Notes: generated by a model from the letters alone, not told the origin. A DNA stretch of 64,000 bases from Nitrosomonas sp. sh817 (GCF_030908545.1 NZ_CP133083.1:2799691-2863690), one strand, 5' to 3'; shown: positions 1-9,019, counted from the first letter of the stretch. Numbers and translations are program-made.

Positions 1-144
1 CATGGCTGGAATGCCTTGTTGAAACCCGGCAATCTCTACCGGATGTTAAAGAGCGCCAACTGGAAATACGGCACTGTCTCATCGCTGGGTATTCCGGGTT
101 TAAATAGTGTTTTACGGCTGTTCGATTTATTGAAATCAAAATGA
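1..144 (+). CDS. C-terminal fragment of an unrecognised protein (starts outside window)
   Basis: An open frame runs from the first base of the window to a TGA at 142-144, giving the last 47 residues of a protein that begins upstream. It reads HGWNALLKPGNLYRMLKSAN and onward, ending LLKSK. There are no diagnostic motifs. The next ORF starts at an ATG overlapping this stop (ATGA), so the two are probably translationally coupled. Because glycosyltransferase genes follow, a polysaccharide-biosynthesis enzyme is the likeliest identity, but that is inference from position only. Confidence 0.5.
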   Translation, partial: HGWNALLKPGNLYRMLKSANWKYGTVSSLGIPGLNSVLRLFDLLKSK

Positions 145-386
145 TAAAGAAATTGCACTTTAACAACCAATTCGATCTTAATGCTTGTACCAGCGGGCAG
201 TTACTCAAAATTTTTTTGATCCATAAAATCTCTAACCTTGCCGCCGGCAATCAAAAAAAACACTTGCCCGTAACACCGCAATGGCGTGACTTCGTGTCAA
301 TTCTGCTGATTCACTATGGCTATCCGGTATTCCGGTTCTTACGCCACTCACGCTCGATCATTTCCAAGCTGATGAAACGCCCATAA
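141..386 (+). CDS. Small unrecognised protein, 81 aa, in polysaccharide cluster
   Basis: This 81-residue ORF starts with an ATG that overlaps the stop of the preceding gene by four bases, a typical coupling arrangement. The product is basic (many K, R and H), has no signal peptide and has one weakly hydrophobic stretch (FVSILLIHYGYPVF, about residues 51-64). I do not recognise a family. The tail (FLRHSRSIISKLMKRP) looks like the amphipathic C-terminus of a membrane-associated glycosyltransferase, so it could be a remnant of a longer gene. Coding status is uncertain; the tight spacing to both neighbours is the main support. Confidence 0.4.
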   Translation: MIKKLHFNNQFDLNACTSGQLLKIFLIHKISNLAAGNQKKHLPVTPQWRDFVSILLIHYGYPVFRFLRHSRSIISKLMKRP

Positions 387-423
387 ATACAATCTCCGGA
401 AGCCATCCATAGGAACCTGTGCA

Positions 424-1377
424 TTGAAACCATTGTGTGAGGACATCATACCGGTTATCGTCACCTACAACCCTGACAAAGTCACGCTGATTGCCAGTAT
501 TAGCGCATTACTCGAACAGGTTAAAATCATCGTCATCGTCGACAATGGCTCGGATAATGACGTTGGCTCATTACTGCAGCAATTGCAACTGCCACAACCC
601 GATGCACTATGTTTTCTGGCATTGAACCAAAATTTCGGGCTTGGGAAAGCTTTTAATGCCGGTATTGCTATTGCCCGGAATATGCATGCGGCATTTGTAC
701 TGCTGATGGATCAGGACAGCATTCCGGAACCGGATATGTTGCAAGAATTGCGTCGTATTCATACTCGATTGTCTCATCAGGAAAAACCAGTTGCCGCAGT
801 CGGCGCGAGCTATCGAAATCAGACACATGAAGGACTGGCGCCTTTTACCCGGTTGACACAATTCGGTCTTGCAAAGATTCATTGCGAGGGCCGCACAGAT
901 TTTGTGCAAACCGATTTTCTGATATCGTCCGGGACACTGATTTCGATCCAAGCATTGGATCAAATCGGCGGCATGGATGAAGATCTTTTTATCGATCACA
1001 TCGATACTGAGTGGTGTTTCCGTGCGCAATCCAAAGGATACAAAGTATTCGGCGCCTGTCATGCCGTCATGCGGCATGCATTGGGAGACCGCCAGGTTCG
1101 TGTCTGGTTGGGCCGGTGGCGGACCATCGCATTCCACCAGCCTTTCCGCTATTACTATATGTTCCGGAACAGTGTGCTGCTCTGGAAGCGCTCCTACATG
1201 CCCAGTGCTTGGAAACGCGCCGATAAATTCCGCACCTTGTCGGCTTTGATTTTTTTCACGATATTTTCATCCAATCGCCTTGCCAATCTTGCAATGATGT
1301 TGAAAGGCTTGTGGCACGGATTCAACAACCGCAGCGGAAAATTATTGAGCGCTTCGAAAAATTCAGATGGAAATTAA
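424..1377 (+). CDS. Glycosyltransferase family 2, rhamnosyltransferase-like
   Basis: A 317-residue GT-A fold glycosyltransferase, probably adding a deoxy-sugar such as rhamnose to a surface polysaccharide at the cytoplasmic face of the inner membrane. The N-terminus has the nucleotide-sugar binding pattern VTYNPD...IVIVDNGSDN (residues 12-42). The metal-binding acidic cluster is MDQDS near residue 95. The acceptor region has GGMDEDLFIDHIDTEWCFRA near residue 180, typical of rhamnosyltransferases. The start is TTG at 424, preceded by AGGA about nine bases upstream; no ATG is available in frame nearby. It overlaps the next glycosyltransferase by 11 bp. The exact sugar cannot be read from sequence. 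Confidence 0.85.
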   Translation: MKPLCEDIIPVIVTYNPDKVTLIASISALLEQVKIIVIVDNGSDNDVGSLLQQLQLPQPDALCFLALNQNFGLGKAFNAGIAIARNMHAAFVLLMDQDSIPEPDMLQELRRIHTRLSHQEKPVAAVGASYRNQTHEGLAPFTRLTQFGLAKIHCEGRTDFVQTDFLISSGTLISIQALDQIGGMDEDLFIDHIDTEWCFRAQSKGYKVFGACHAVMRHALGDRQVRVWLGRWRTIAFHQPFRYYYMFRNSVLLWKRSYMPSAWKRADKFRTLSALIFFTIFSSNRLANLAMMLKGLWHGFNNRSGKLLSASKNSDGN

Positions 1378-2284
1378 AACACATCGCTGGCAGCCAGTAT
1401 CCATCGTCACTGTCAACTACAACGGCGGCTCGCTGCTGAATCAATGCGTGCATGCTGCGCTTGAGCAAGCACGGGAAGTGATTATTGTCGACAATGCCTC
1501 GTCTGATTCCAGTTTGACAGAACTCGAACAGCGCTTTTCCTCCAACGAGCGCTTCCAAACCATTCGCTTGCCCCATAATCGCGGTTTCGCTGCCGGTTGT
1601 AATACCGGCCTTAGCGCATCAACGCAACCTTATATTCTTTTTCTGAACCCGGATTGCATCCTGCAGGAAAATTCATTACAGCGCATGGTACAAGTACTAG
1701 AATCAGACCCGCGGATCGGCATGGTTGGCGGTTATCTTGTTAACCCCGACGGTTCCGAACAGGGCGGCGGGCGGCGGGCGATTCCTACGCCGTGGCGGGC
1801 TTTTGTACGCGCTTTCGGCTTATATCGCTTGGCAAAATACTGGCCAAAAGTGTTTTTTGATTTTCATCTGGATCAACAGCCTCTCCCCCAAGAACCTGTC
1901 GAAGTTGAGGCGATATCCGGCGCATTGATGCTGGTGCGGCGTCAAGCGATTGATGATGCAGGTTCCTGGGATGAGCAATATTTTCTGCATTGTGAAGATC
2001 TGGATTGGTGCATGCGATTCCAACAAAAAAACTGGAAAATTGTTTTTGTGCCGGATGCGCCGGTTATCCATTATCAAGGAACTTGCAGCCGCGCCCGGCC
2101 TTTCTTTGTCGCTTGGCACAAACACAAAGGCATGTTGCGTTTCTACCGCAAATTTTTCCGCCAGGAATACCCGAGGGTATTGATGGGATTGATTACTTGC
2201 GCTGTATGGCTGCGCTTCAGCGCCACCGTCATTTATTACGTCCTCAGAAACGGCTATCGCAAATTGGTACCCGGTCATGATTGA
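1367..2284 (+). CDS. Glycosyltransferase family 2
   Basis: A 305-residue family 2 glycosyltransferase with the same N-terminal layout as its upstream neighbour (VTVNYNGGSLLNQ, then IIVDNASSDSS). It has FLNPDC as the acidic metal/sugar site near residue 90 and a DLDWCMRF acceptor motif near residue 210. A hydrophobic segment near residues 268-290 suggests membrane association. It starts inside the end of the preceding glycosyltransferase (11 bp overlap) and overlaps the next gene by 8 bp, so the three form one translational unit. It probably extends the same O-antigen or capsule repeat. Confidence 0.85.
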   Translation: MEIKTHRWQPVSIVTVNYNGGSLLNQCVHAALEQAREVIIVDNASSDSSLTELEQRFSSNERFQTIRLPHNRGFAAGCNTGLSASTQPYILFLNPDCILQENSLQRMVQVLESDPRIGMVGGYLVNPDGSEQGGGRRAIPTPWRAFVRAFGLYRLAKYWPKVFFDFHLDQQPLPQEPVEVEAISGALMLVRRQAIDDAGSWDEQYFLHCEDLDWCMRFQQKNWKIVFVPDAPVIHYQGTCSRARPFFVAWHKHKGMLRFYRKFFRQEYPRVLMGLITCAVWLRFSATVIYYVLRNGYRKLVPGHD

Positions 2285-3167
2285 AAAACAAGTAGGCGTG
2301 CTGGGCGCGACAAGCTTGACCGGTGAGTGCATCCTGCGGCAATTGGTGCAACAGGGCTGGCATGTGCATGCATTTTCCCGGCAGGCAATTATTGACCACC
2401 ACCCGAAAATAACCTGGAGGCGGATTCATCCAACCCAGCCGGCAGACTTTGACAGCAGTGACAATCCGATTCCTTACTGGTTATGCGCGGCTCCCATCTG
2501 GGTTTTACCCGAATACTTTGATTTGCTAATAGCCTACGGCGCGCAACGAGTTGTAGTATTATCTTCCACCAGTCGCTTTACCAAGGAAATTTCATCCGAT
2601 CCTTTGGAAAAAAAAATTGTGCAGCGATTGATAGCAAGCGAAGACAAATTACAAACCTGGGCAACCGCGCATCGAATTGATTGGATTATCTTGCGGCCCA
2701 CCTTGATTTACGGGCACGGTCGCGATAAGAATATCAGTGAAATAGCAGCGTTCATCCGCCGGTTTGGTTTTTTCCCTTTGTTTGGCGCCGCGCAAGGATT
2801 GCGGCAACCTATTCATGTCGAAGATGTTGCTTTGGCTTGTTGTAATGCACTTGATACTTTAAATTTGGCCAATCGTTCTTATAATCTTACCGGTGGAGAA
2901 GTCTTATCGTTTCGTGAAATGGTCCGGCGGGTATTCGAAGCACAAAATCTTCCCACAAGAATGTTCACGGTGCCCATGTGGCTATTTAAAATCGCACTCT
3001 GGGGATTAAAGCGGCTGCCTCGTTATCGCAGTTGGTCACCGGCAATGGCCGAAAGAATGAATCAGGATTTAAAATTCGATAGTTCGGAAGCGCAGCGGGA
3101 TCTTAAACTGGTTCCCAGACCGTTTAAGCTTACGGCTATGGATTTACCTTATCAGTCCAGACAGTAG
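2277..3167 (+). CDS. NAD-dependent epimerase/dehydratase-like protein
   Basis: A 296-residue protein of the extended or atypical short-chain dehydrogenase superfamily. The N-terminal Rossmann motif is VGVLGATSLTG (residues 6-16), the usual GxxxxxG spacing of nucleotide-sugar epimerases. LRPTLIYGHG near residue 140 is the conserved substrate-binding strand of this family. A clear YxxxK catalytic pair is not visible at the expected place, so it could be a reductase or a binding protein rather than an epimerase. It overlaps the upstream glycosyltransferase by 8 bp, which supports a role in polysaccharide precursor supply. Confidence 0.75.
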   Translation: MIEKQVGVLGATSLTGECILRQLVQQGWHVHAFSRQAIIDHHPKITWRRIHPTQPADFDSSDNPIPYWLCAAPIWVLPEYFDLLIAYGAQRVVVLSSTSRFTKEISSDPLEKKIVQRLIASEDKLQTWATAHRIDWIILRPTLIYGHGRDKNISEIAAFIRRFGFFPLFGAAQGLRQPIHVEDVALACCNALDTLNLANRSYNLTGGEVLSFREMVRRVFEAQNLPTRMFTVPMWLFKIALWGLKRLPRYRSWSPAMAERMNQDLKFDSSEAQRDLKLVPRPFKLTAMDLPYQSRQ

Positions 3168-3239
3168 ACAACTCATACCAAACCCATTTATTTTTGCAAG
3201 CAATCACAAAAAGCACACCTTCATGACGATTATTGACCG

Positions 3240-5003
3240 ATGAAAATCAAACTGAAAGCACCGCAGAATGAAGTTGCGCTTGCATTAACCAGCTTCAAGA
3301 AAACTTTCCGGAACATCGGAGTTTTTAGCGCGGTGATCAATATGTTGATGCTCATGCCCGCCATCTATATGCTCCAGCTTTATGACAGCGTATTGACCAG
3401 CCGCAATGAGATGACGCTGTTGATGCTGACGCTGATCATGCTCGGCGCCTACGTTTTTATGGGCGCGCTCGAATATGTGCGCACCTTTGTTTTGATCCGC
3501 GTGGGCGCACAGCTTGACATGAAACTGAACAGGCGCGTCTACACCGCCGCCTTTGAAGCCAGTTTAAAACATGGCGATACCAACGCCGGTCAGGCTTTGA
3601 AAGATTTAACCAACATCCGGCAATTTCTTACCGGGAATGCGTTATTCGCTTTTTTTGATGCGCCCTGGTTTCCGATCTATATATTCGTGATCTTCATGTT
3701 TCATCCGGTATTGGGTGCATTTGCACTATGCGGCACCACCCTATTGATCATACTGGCTTATATCAACGAAAAAATTTCACATCAACCGCTGGCCGACGCC
3801 AATTCGGTTGCGGTCGCTTCCACCAATTTGGCCACAAACAATCTGCGCAACGCTGAAGTCATCGAGGCAATGGGAATGTTGCCGAATCTTCAATCCCGCT
3901 GGTACCAGTTGCACAGCCGTTTTCTTAATTTGCAAGCGGAAGCCAGCGAGAAATCCGGCATTGTCACGGCGCTATCCAAATCTTCCACCGTCGCATTGCA
4001 ATCCATGATGCTGGGTCTTGGCGCTTTATTGGTGCTGGATAACAGCATTACACCCGGCATGATGATTGCCGGATCGATCCTGCTGGGCAGAGCGATCGCT
4101 CCGGTTCAGTTGTTAATCAGTGTATGGCGGCAAATCGGCGGTACTCGCAGTGCTTATGACCGATTGGTCAAATTGCTTGACGACAACCCGGCACGCAAAG
4201 CCGGAATGGCGCTGCCCAAGCCTCAAGGACTGATTACCGTCGAGAATGTCACAGCGGCGCCCCCCGGCAGTAAAATCCCGGTGATCAAGGGATTAACTTT
4301 TTCTCTTCCTGCGGGCGAAGTCCTGGGTATCATTGGCCCAAGCGGTTCCGGAAAATCAACCTTAGCGCGCCTGCTGGTCGGCGTATGGCCGGCCGCCGCC
4401 GGGAAGGTACGGCTCGACGGCGCCGATGTGTATCTTTGGAACAAAGATGAGTTAGGCCCGCATGTGGGTTATTTGCCCCAAGATATCGAATTATTTGCTG
4501 GATCCGTATCAGAAAATATCGCGCGCTTTGGCCAGATTGATGCGGAAAAGGTAATCCTGGCTGCCAAGCGCGCCGGCGTTCACGAAATGATTCTCAACAT
4601 GCCGGAAGGCTACGATACGCACCTGGGCGACGGCGGCGCCGGACTATCCGGCGGACAAAAACAGCGCCTTGGTTTGGCCCGGGCGATGTACGACGATCCT
4701 TCTTTGATCGTTCTCGACGAACCCAATTCAAATCTCGATGACACCGGCGAACAGGCGCTTCTGGCTGCCATCATTGATTTACGCAAACGGGGCAAAACCA
4801 TTGTGTTGATTACGCATCGCACCAGTATTCTGAGCGCAACCAACAAACTGCTGCTTTTGCACGATGGTACCGCGAAGATTTATGGCCCTACGCAACAAGT
4901 CATTGAAGCACTGACCAAACAACAGCAAGCGCAGTTGGCTCAGAAAAAGGCCGACGATCCGGCAACGCAGAACCAAGCACCCCAAGCAACCAACAATCCT
5001 TAA
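3240..5003 (+). CDS. Type I secretion ABC transporter (permease/ATPase), PrtD family
   Basis: A 587-residue half-size exporter that energises secretion of unfolded proteins straight through both membranes. Residues 20-300 are a six-helix membrane domain. The ATPase domain follows with Walker A GPSGSGKST (about 364-372), signature LSGGQKQR (about 468) and Walker B LIVLDEP (about 489). There is no N-terminal C39 peptidase, so substrates carry C-terminal signals and not GG leaders. The final 35 residues are Q/A/P-rich. It is first in a three-gene set with an HlyD-type adaptor and a TolC-type channel. No RTX-type substrate gene lies in the window. Confidence 0.93.
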   Translation: MKIKLKAPQNEVALALTSFKKTFRNIGVFSAVINMLMLMPAIYMLQLYDSVLTSRNEMTLLMLTLIMLGAYVFMGALEYVRTFVLIRVGAQLDMKLNRRVYTAAFEASLKHGDTNAGQALKDLTNIRQFLTGNALFAFFDAPWFPIYIFVIFMFHPVLGAFALCGTTLLIILAYINEKISHQPLADANSVAVASTNLATNNLRNAEVIEAMGMLPNLQSRWYQLHSRFLNLQAEASEKSGIVTALSKSSTVALQSMMLGLGALLVLDNSITPGMMIAGSILLGRAIAPVQLLISVWRQIGGTRSAYDRLVKLLDDNPARKAGMALPKPQGLITVENVTAAPPGSKIPVIKGLTFSLPAGEVLGIIGPSGSGKSTLARLLVGVWPAAAGKVRLDGADVYLWNKDELGPHVGYLPQDIELFAGSVSENIARFGQIDAEKVILAAKRAGVHEMILNMPEGYDTHLGDGGAGLSGGQKQRLGLARAMYDDPSLIVLDEPNSNLDDTGEQALLAAIIDLRKRGKTIVLITHRTSILSATNKLLLLHDGTAKIYGPTQQVIEALTKQQQAQLAQKKADDPATQNQAPQATNNP

Positions 5004-5067
5004 CGACACGAAATATGGCGGCTTTTTATACCTTTGGAAACATACCAATAATCGACCGGGAATTTTC

Positions 5068-6420
5068 ATGAAACTTGTTGCCGAAAAAAAAGATACGGTG
5101 ATTGAAAACGCTCCGGCCCATCTGCCCAATCAGGTACAAACAGACGATACCGCTTATACTAAACTCGGCTGGTGGATCGTCTTAGCCGGTTTTGGCGGTT
5201 TTATTTTGTGGGCAACTTTTGCACCGCTGGATAAAGGGGTTCCAATTTCCGGCACCGTAACGGTTTCCAGCCACCTGCAAGCCGTGCAACATCAGACCGG
5301 TGGAATTATCGACAGCATCCTGGTCAGGGAAGGCGATCATGTGAAAGTCGGCCAAGTACTGGTTCGCATGAATGATGTACAAATCAAAACCAAAGCGGAA
5401 ATAACCAGAAATCAGCTTTATACAGCGCGCGCTGTTGAAGCGCGGTTATTGGCTGAACGCGACGGCAGCAATGAGATTATTTTCCCCGATGAATTGCTGG
5501 TGCTGCATAGTGATAACCGCATCGCCAATAACGTGCTCATCCAGAATCAGTTATTTACAGCACGCAAACTGGCTTTGCAACATGAATTGGCAGCCCTTGA
5601 CGAAAGCATTTCCGGTTTTAAATTTCAATTGCGCGGCCTTGAAGCCACGCGCAGCAGCAAAAACCAGCAATTAGCGCTTTTGAAAGAACAATTGGATAAT
5701 CTGAGAGATTTAGCGCAAGATGGTTTTGTGCCACGAAACCGTGTTTTGGAAACAGAACGCACTTACACGCAGCTACAAGGCGAGATTTCTTCGGATACCG
5801 GCAATGCCGGCCGCATTCAACGCCAAATAGCCGAACTTGAGCAACGTCGCATTCACCGGCTGCAGGAATATCAAAAGGAAGTACGCCAACAGTTGTCCGA
5901 TATTAAAAAAGAAGCGGATGCACTCAGCAGCCACTTGCAGGCACAAGAATTCGAATTGGCGAATGTCGAAGTCAAGGCCCCGGTTGAAGGCACCGTGGTC
6001 GGAATGAATGTATTTACCGAAAGCGGCGTTATCGGCCCCGGATTCAAATTAATGGACATCGTCCCGAGCGATGACGTGCTCGTTGTTACCGGCCAAGTTC
6101 CGGTTCATTTGATCGACAAGATTTACGTCGATCTTCCGGTCGATCTCATTTTTACAGCGCTTAATCAAAAAAAGACGCCGCAAATACCCGGCATCGTGAC
6201 GCAAGTATCGGCTGACCGGCTGATCGACGAGCGCACCGGCCTGCCATTTTTTAACATTAAAGCCAAAGTCACCCAGGAAGGTATGAAGCAATTGGCGGAT
6301 CAGCAGATCCGTGCAGGCATGCCGGTAGAAGTATTCATCAAAACCGGCGAGCGTTCATTGATGAGCTATTTGTTCAAACCAATCCTTGATCGCGCCCATT
6401 CAGCACTGAGCGAAGAATAA
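5068..6420 (+). CDS. Type I secretion periplasmic adaptor (HlyD/PrtE family)
   Basis: A 450-residue membrane fusion protein linking the ABC exporter to the outer-membrane channel. A short cytosolic tail is followed by one membrane helix (about residues 32-52, WWIVLAGFGGFILWATFAPL). Then comes a lipoyl-like half-motif (AVQHQTGGIIDSILVREGD), a long coiled-coil hairpin (about residues 110-290) and the second lipoyl half (VKAPVEGTVVGMNVFTESGV), followed by the beta-barrel region. It starts 64 bp after the ABC gene and ends 5 bp before the TolC-type gene, so the three are surely co-transcribed. Confidence 0.93.
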   Translation: MKLVAEKKDTVIENAPAHLPNQVQTDDTAYTKLGWWIVLAGFGGFILWATFAPLDKGVPISGTVTVSSHLQAVQHQTGGIIDSILVREGDHVKVGQVLVRMNDVQIKTKAEITRNQLYTARAVEARLLAERDGSNEIIFPDELLVLHSDNRIANNVLIQNQLFTARKLALQHELAALDESISGFKFQLRGLEATRSSKNQQLALLKEQLDNLRDLAQDGFVPRNRVLETERTYTQLQGEISSDTGNAGRIQRQIAELEQRRIHRLQEYQKEVRQQLSDIKKEADALSSHLQAQEFELANVEVKAPVEGTVVGMNVFTESGVIGPGFKLMDIVPSDDVLVVTGQVPVHLIDKIYVDLPVDLIFTALNQKKTPQIPGIVTQVSADRLIDERTGLPFFNIKAKVTQEGMKQLADQQIRAGMPVEVFIKTGERSLMSYLFKPILDRAHSALSEE

Positions 6421-6425
6421 TCATA

Positions 6426-7763
6426 ATGAAACCTGATTTTCAAAAGCTGCTGCCGATCGTTGGTTTTTTGATCTTTCTAAATACCACGACGCAAGCTGTC
6501 GCCTTGAGTTTATTGGATGCTTACGAAGCAGCAGTGAATCATGATCCGGCTTTTCGCGCGGCGGTACACGAAAACGAAGCGGGACAGCAAGCCGAAGCTA
6601 TCGGTCGCGCTGGGCTTTTACCAAGCTTGAACGTCACCCATGCGCAAAATAAGAATGCAGGTACCTTGACACAAGGTAATGTCACCGAGCCTCTCAATTT
6701 CGACGGCCAGGTCAGCACGCTGACGCTCCGCCAACCTTTGTTCAACATGGAAGCCATCGCAGGCTATCAGCAAGGAAAAGCGAAAGCGGATTCGAGCCGC
6801 GCTAAATTTGTCAGTAATAGCCAACAACTCGTTGTCCGTCTGGTTGAAGCTTATGTAGAAACATTATTGGCGCAGGATCATGTGACAATCGCCGAGGCGC
6901 AACTGGAAGCACTCGAAGAGCTGAAACGCGTCAACGAGCGGATGTTGCAGAAAGGTGAAGGCACGACCACCGATGTACTGGAAACACTATCAAAACATGC
7001 GATCGCGCAAGCCAAATTAATTGAAACCAAAGACGAGCTGGAAATCGCAAAGCTTAAACTCGAAGCGATTGTCGGACAAGAAATAACAAAATTGGATCGG
7101 CTCTCGCCATCCTTCAGCACCCAGTCGATTCAATTACCGGATTATGATAATTGGCACACCCTGGCACTTGAACAAAATGCGGAATTAATCACGCAGCGGC
7201 ATACGGTCACATCCGGCAAAGAAGAAATCAAGAAAAATCGCGCAGGGCATATGCCTCGTCTCGATTTTGTCGCCAGCCTTACGAAAAATCAACGAGGTTC
7301 TTTTATTAATCGTGGTCTGGACGCAGAATTCGGTACGGTGGGCATCGAAGTTAATATGCCGCTTTATGCGGGAGGCCGCGTCAGCGCCCTTACGACCCAA
7401 GCTACCGCAAATCATGCACGCGCCGAGGCTGATCTTGATGCGATGACCGATAAGGTTCTCGTCGAACTTCGCAAGCAATACAATCTATTGATAAGCGGAG
7501 TTAAAAGGATTGAATCGCTGGAACTTGCGGTTAAATCCGCGGAGCTATTGGTAGAGGCCACGCAAAAAAGCATCCGCGGCGGCATCCGCATCAATTTGAA
7601 TCTACTGGAAGCTCAACAGCAATTACACACCACACGGCGCGATCTCGCTCAGGCAAAATATGGTTACTTACTCACTTACCTTCGTTTGCAACTCGCTGCC
7701 GGTACACTGGCGCCGGAAGATTTACGAAACATTGCAAATTACTTTAAAACCGGCGGGAATTGA
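6426..7763 (+). CDS. TolC-family outer-membrane channel of the type I secretion system
   Basis: A 445-residue outer-membrane efflux protein. An N-terminal signal peptide (hydrophobic LLPIVGFLIFLNTTTQAVA, residues 8-26) is followed by two homologous outer-membrane efflux protein repeats rich in heptad coiled coil. The MPLYAGGRVSALTTQA motif near residue 310 is typical of the TolC equatorial and periplasmic region. It begins 5 bp after the adaptor gene. It is probably the dedicated exit duct (PrtF-like) of this exporter, although TolC proteins are often shared by several pumps. Confidence 0.92.
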   Translation: MKPDFQKLLPIVGFLIFLNTTTQAVALSLLDAYEAAVNHDPAFRAAVHENEAGQQAEAIGRAGLLPSLNVTHAQNKNAGTLTQGNVTEPLNFDGQVSTLTLRQPLFNMEAIAGYQQGKAKADSSRAKFVSNSQQLVVRLVEAYVETLLAQDHVTIAEAQLEALEELKRVNERMLQKGEGTTTDVLETLSKHAIAQAKLIETKDELEIAKLKLEAIVGQEITKLDRLSPSFSTQSIQLPDYDNWHTLALEQNAELITQRHTVTSGKEEIKKNRAGHMPRLDFVASLTKNQRGSFINRGLDAEFGTVGIEVNMPLYAGGRVSALTTQATANHARAEADLDAMTDKVLVELRKQYNLLISGVKRIESLELAVKSAELLVEATQKSIRGGIRINLNLLEAQQQLHTTRRDLAQAKYGYLLTYLRLQLAAGTLAPEDLRNIANYFKTGGN

Positions 7764-7784
7764 GCGATCAACATGATGATTCTT

Positions 7785-8261
7785 TTAATAACCACTCATT
7801 GCCAGTACAATCAGATGCAATTCATAGCCAATCAGAATCGCATAACCGGCCAGAACCGAATAATTAATATGCCGCACTCGAATACCCTTGAACAAATGGA
7901 CTTCATGATGAATTATCAGCATGACAAGCGCCAATGACGTGAGTGCAAGCTTAAAGGCCACAAACTTTTCTGTACTATCTTCGATTAAAACTTCCATAAA
8001 CCAATTCAGTTCTTTACCGCCATTAGCAAGAATATTGAGTGTAAGGAATGCATCCATGGCGCTCAAGAAAAGTACCGCAATGGCGCACAGCATTAAATGG
8101 CTGGCATAACGATCGACATATACCGGTTTCCCCCTTGTAGTTATCCGGCGCTCGCCAGTCCTCCGGCCGCTCCTGATCCCCAAATGATAGGCACAAAAAA
8201 AAGGCATCTCTTGACGCCGATCCTGCCCTCGAATATTTAAAACTGCAATCGAATCTGCCAT
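7785..8261 (-). CDS. DUF5658-type small membrane protein
   Basis: A 158-residue protein with a soluble basic N-terminus of about 50 residues (R-rich, including RSGRRTGERRITTRG) and three predicted helices near residues 56-76, 100-118 and 130-155. The pattern SAMDAFLTLNILANGGKELN, then a K in the second helix and an HHEVHLFKG loop, matches my memory of the DUF5658 family. Function is unknown. It is encoded on the opposite strand, convergent with the secretion genes and divergent from rpmH. It could be start-site variable, but no better internal methionine precedes the conserved part. Confidence 0.7.
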   Translation of the reverse strand: MADSIAVLNIRGQDRRQEMPFFCAYHLGIRSGRRTGERRITTRGKPVYVDRYASHLMLCAIAVLFLSAMDAFLTLNILANGGKELNWFMEVLIEDSTEKFVAFKLALTSLALVMLIIHHEVHLFKGIRVRHINYSVLAGYAILIGYELHLIVLAMSGY

Positions 8262-8430
8262 GTATCACTCCTTTTAACATCTCGAACTTATATGCATCTC
8301 ATATATATCAAAACGTTGTTTTTAATTAAGAAACAATATATAAATAATACAGCGTAATATGAAAGGTGTCAGTGTAAAACTGCATGTTGAGCATTGCAAC
8401 AAACTTTTTACTGTCTTTTCAACAAAAAAA

Positions 8431-8460
8431 TTGACATCGAACGCTATAACAAGTTCTAAT
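8431..8460 (+). promoter_or_regulatory. Probable sigma-70 promoter of rpmH
   Basis: A perfect -35 hexamer TTGACA (8431-8436) is followed after 18 bases by TCTAAT (8455-8460), about 35 bases before the rpmH start. The surrounding 8262-8495 region is AT-rich. I found no TTATCCACA-type DnaA boxes in it, so nothing here marks an origin even though rpmH often lies next to oriC. Confidence 0.5.
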
Positions 8461-8495
8461 ATGCGGTTCTATATTGACTAAATTATGAGAAAAAA

Positions 8496-8630
8496 ATGAA
8501 ACGTACTTATCAACCGTCAGTTACAAAAAGAAAGCGTACACACGGATTCCTAGTTCGCATGAAAACGCGTGGCGGCGCTGCGGTGATTCGCGCTCGCCGG
8601 GCAAAAGGGCGTGCTCGCCTCAGTGTTTAA
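8496..8630 (+). CDS. rpmH: 50S ribosomal protein L34
   Basis: A 44-residue basic protein, too short for usual ORF cut-offs, beginning [20 protein letters not shown] and ending [11 protein letters not shown], which is unmistakably L34. ATG at 8496 follows the purine-rich run GAGAAAAAA. It is a structural protein of the large ribosomal subunit. It opens the conserved rpmH-rnpA-yidD-yidC-mnmE order. The usual divergent dnaA neighbour is not present here. Confidence 0.97.
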   Translation: MKRTYQPSVTKRKRTHGFLVRMKTRGGAAVIRARRAKGRARLSV

Positions 8631-8674
8631 TTGCTTGTTAAATTTTTTTATATTTTTTTATTAAGAATCACTTT

Positions 8675-9019
8675 CTGTTAAAGCGATGCAAACTACGCCG
8701 TGCAACGGAATTTGCTGCGGTCATTAATTTTAAGCATCAAGTCAACGGGAATTTAATTCAAATTTACGCAAAACCGAACGGATTGGGCTACGCGAGGTTT
8801 GGATTAATAGTTTCTAAGAAAATTGAACGGCATGCGGTCAAAAGAAACCGGATTAAGCGAATATTACGCGAAACTTTCCGGAAGCACCGGTCTGAGTCAG
8901 GCAGTCAAACACTGGATTGGGTAATCCGAATAAGGCGTTCATTAAGCAAAAATGAATCCATGGAATTGGTCTCCGAAATGCAATTATTAATGTTTCAATT
9001 ACAGCGATGTCACGATTAG
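8675..9019 (+). CDS. rnpA: Ribonuclease P protein component, with non-canonical start
   Basis: The protein subunit of RNase P, which helps the catalytic RNA mature tRNA 5' ends. The signature is [20 protein letters not shown] (the RNR box), preceded by FAAVINFK and QIYAKPN, all in one frame from just after rpmH. The conserved N-terminus requires a start near 8675. Between the in-frame TAA at 8639 and a TTG at 8783 there is no ATG, GTG or TTG. The best fit is CTG at 8675 (then [12 protein letters not shown]), with AAGAA seven bases upstream, giving 114 residues, normal for RnpA. ATT at 8660 is the alternative. Starting at TTG 8783 would remove about 36 conserved residues. It overlaps yidD by 13 bp. 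Confidence 0.85.
   Translation: MLKRCKLRRATEFAAVINFKHQVNGNLIQIYAKPNGLGYARFGLIVSKKIERHAVKRNRIKRILRETFRKHRSESGSQTLDWVIRIRRSLSKNESMELVSEMQLLMFQLQRCHD

Noticed and set aside
607..1137. Long antisense ORF within the first glycosyltransferase
   Set aside because: It lies entirely opposite a gene with clear motifs and its translation has no domain-like pattern.
1820..2332. Antisense 170-codon ORF opposite the second glycosyltransferase
   Set aside because: It is a shadow of the real gene on the other strand, with no ribosome binding site or family signature.
3222..3242. Six-codon mini ORF (MTIIDR) ending at the ABC exporter start
   Set aside because: It has no ribosome binding site and no attenuation-like structure; coincidence is likely.
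8262..8495. Possible replication origin next to rpmH
   Set aside because: There are no DnaA-box clusters, and dnaA/dnaN are not adjacent. The AT-richness is explained by promoters.
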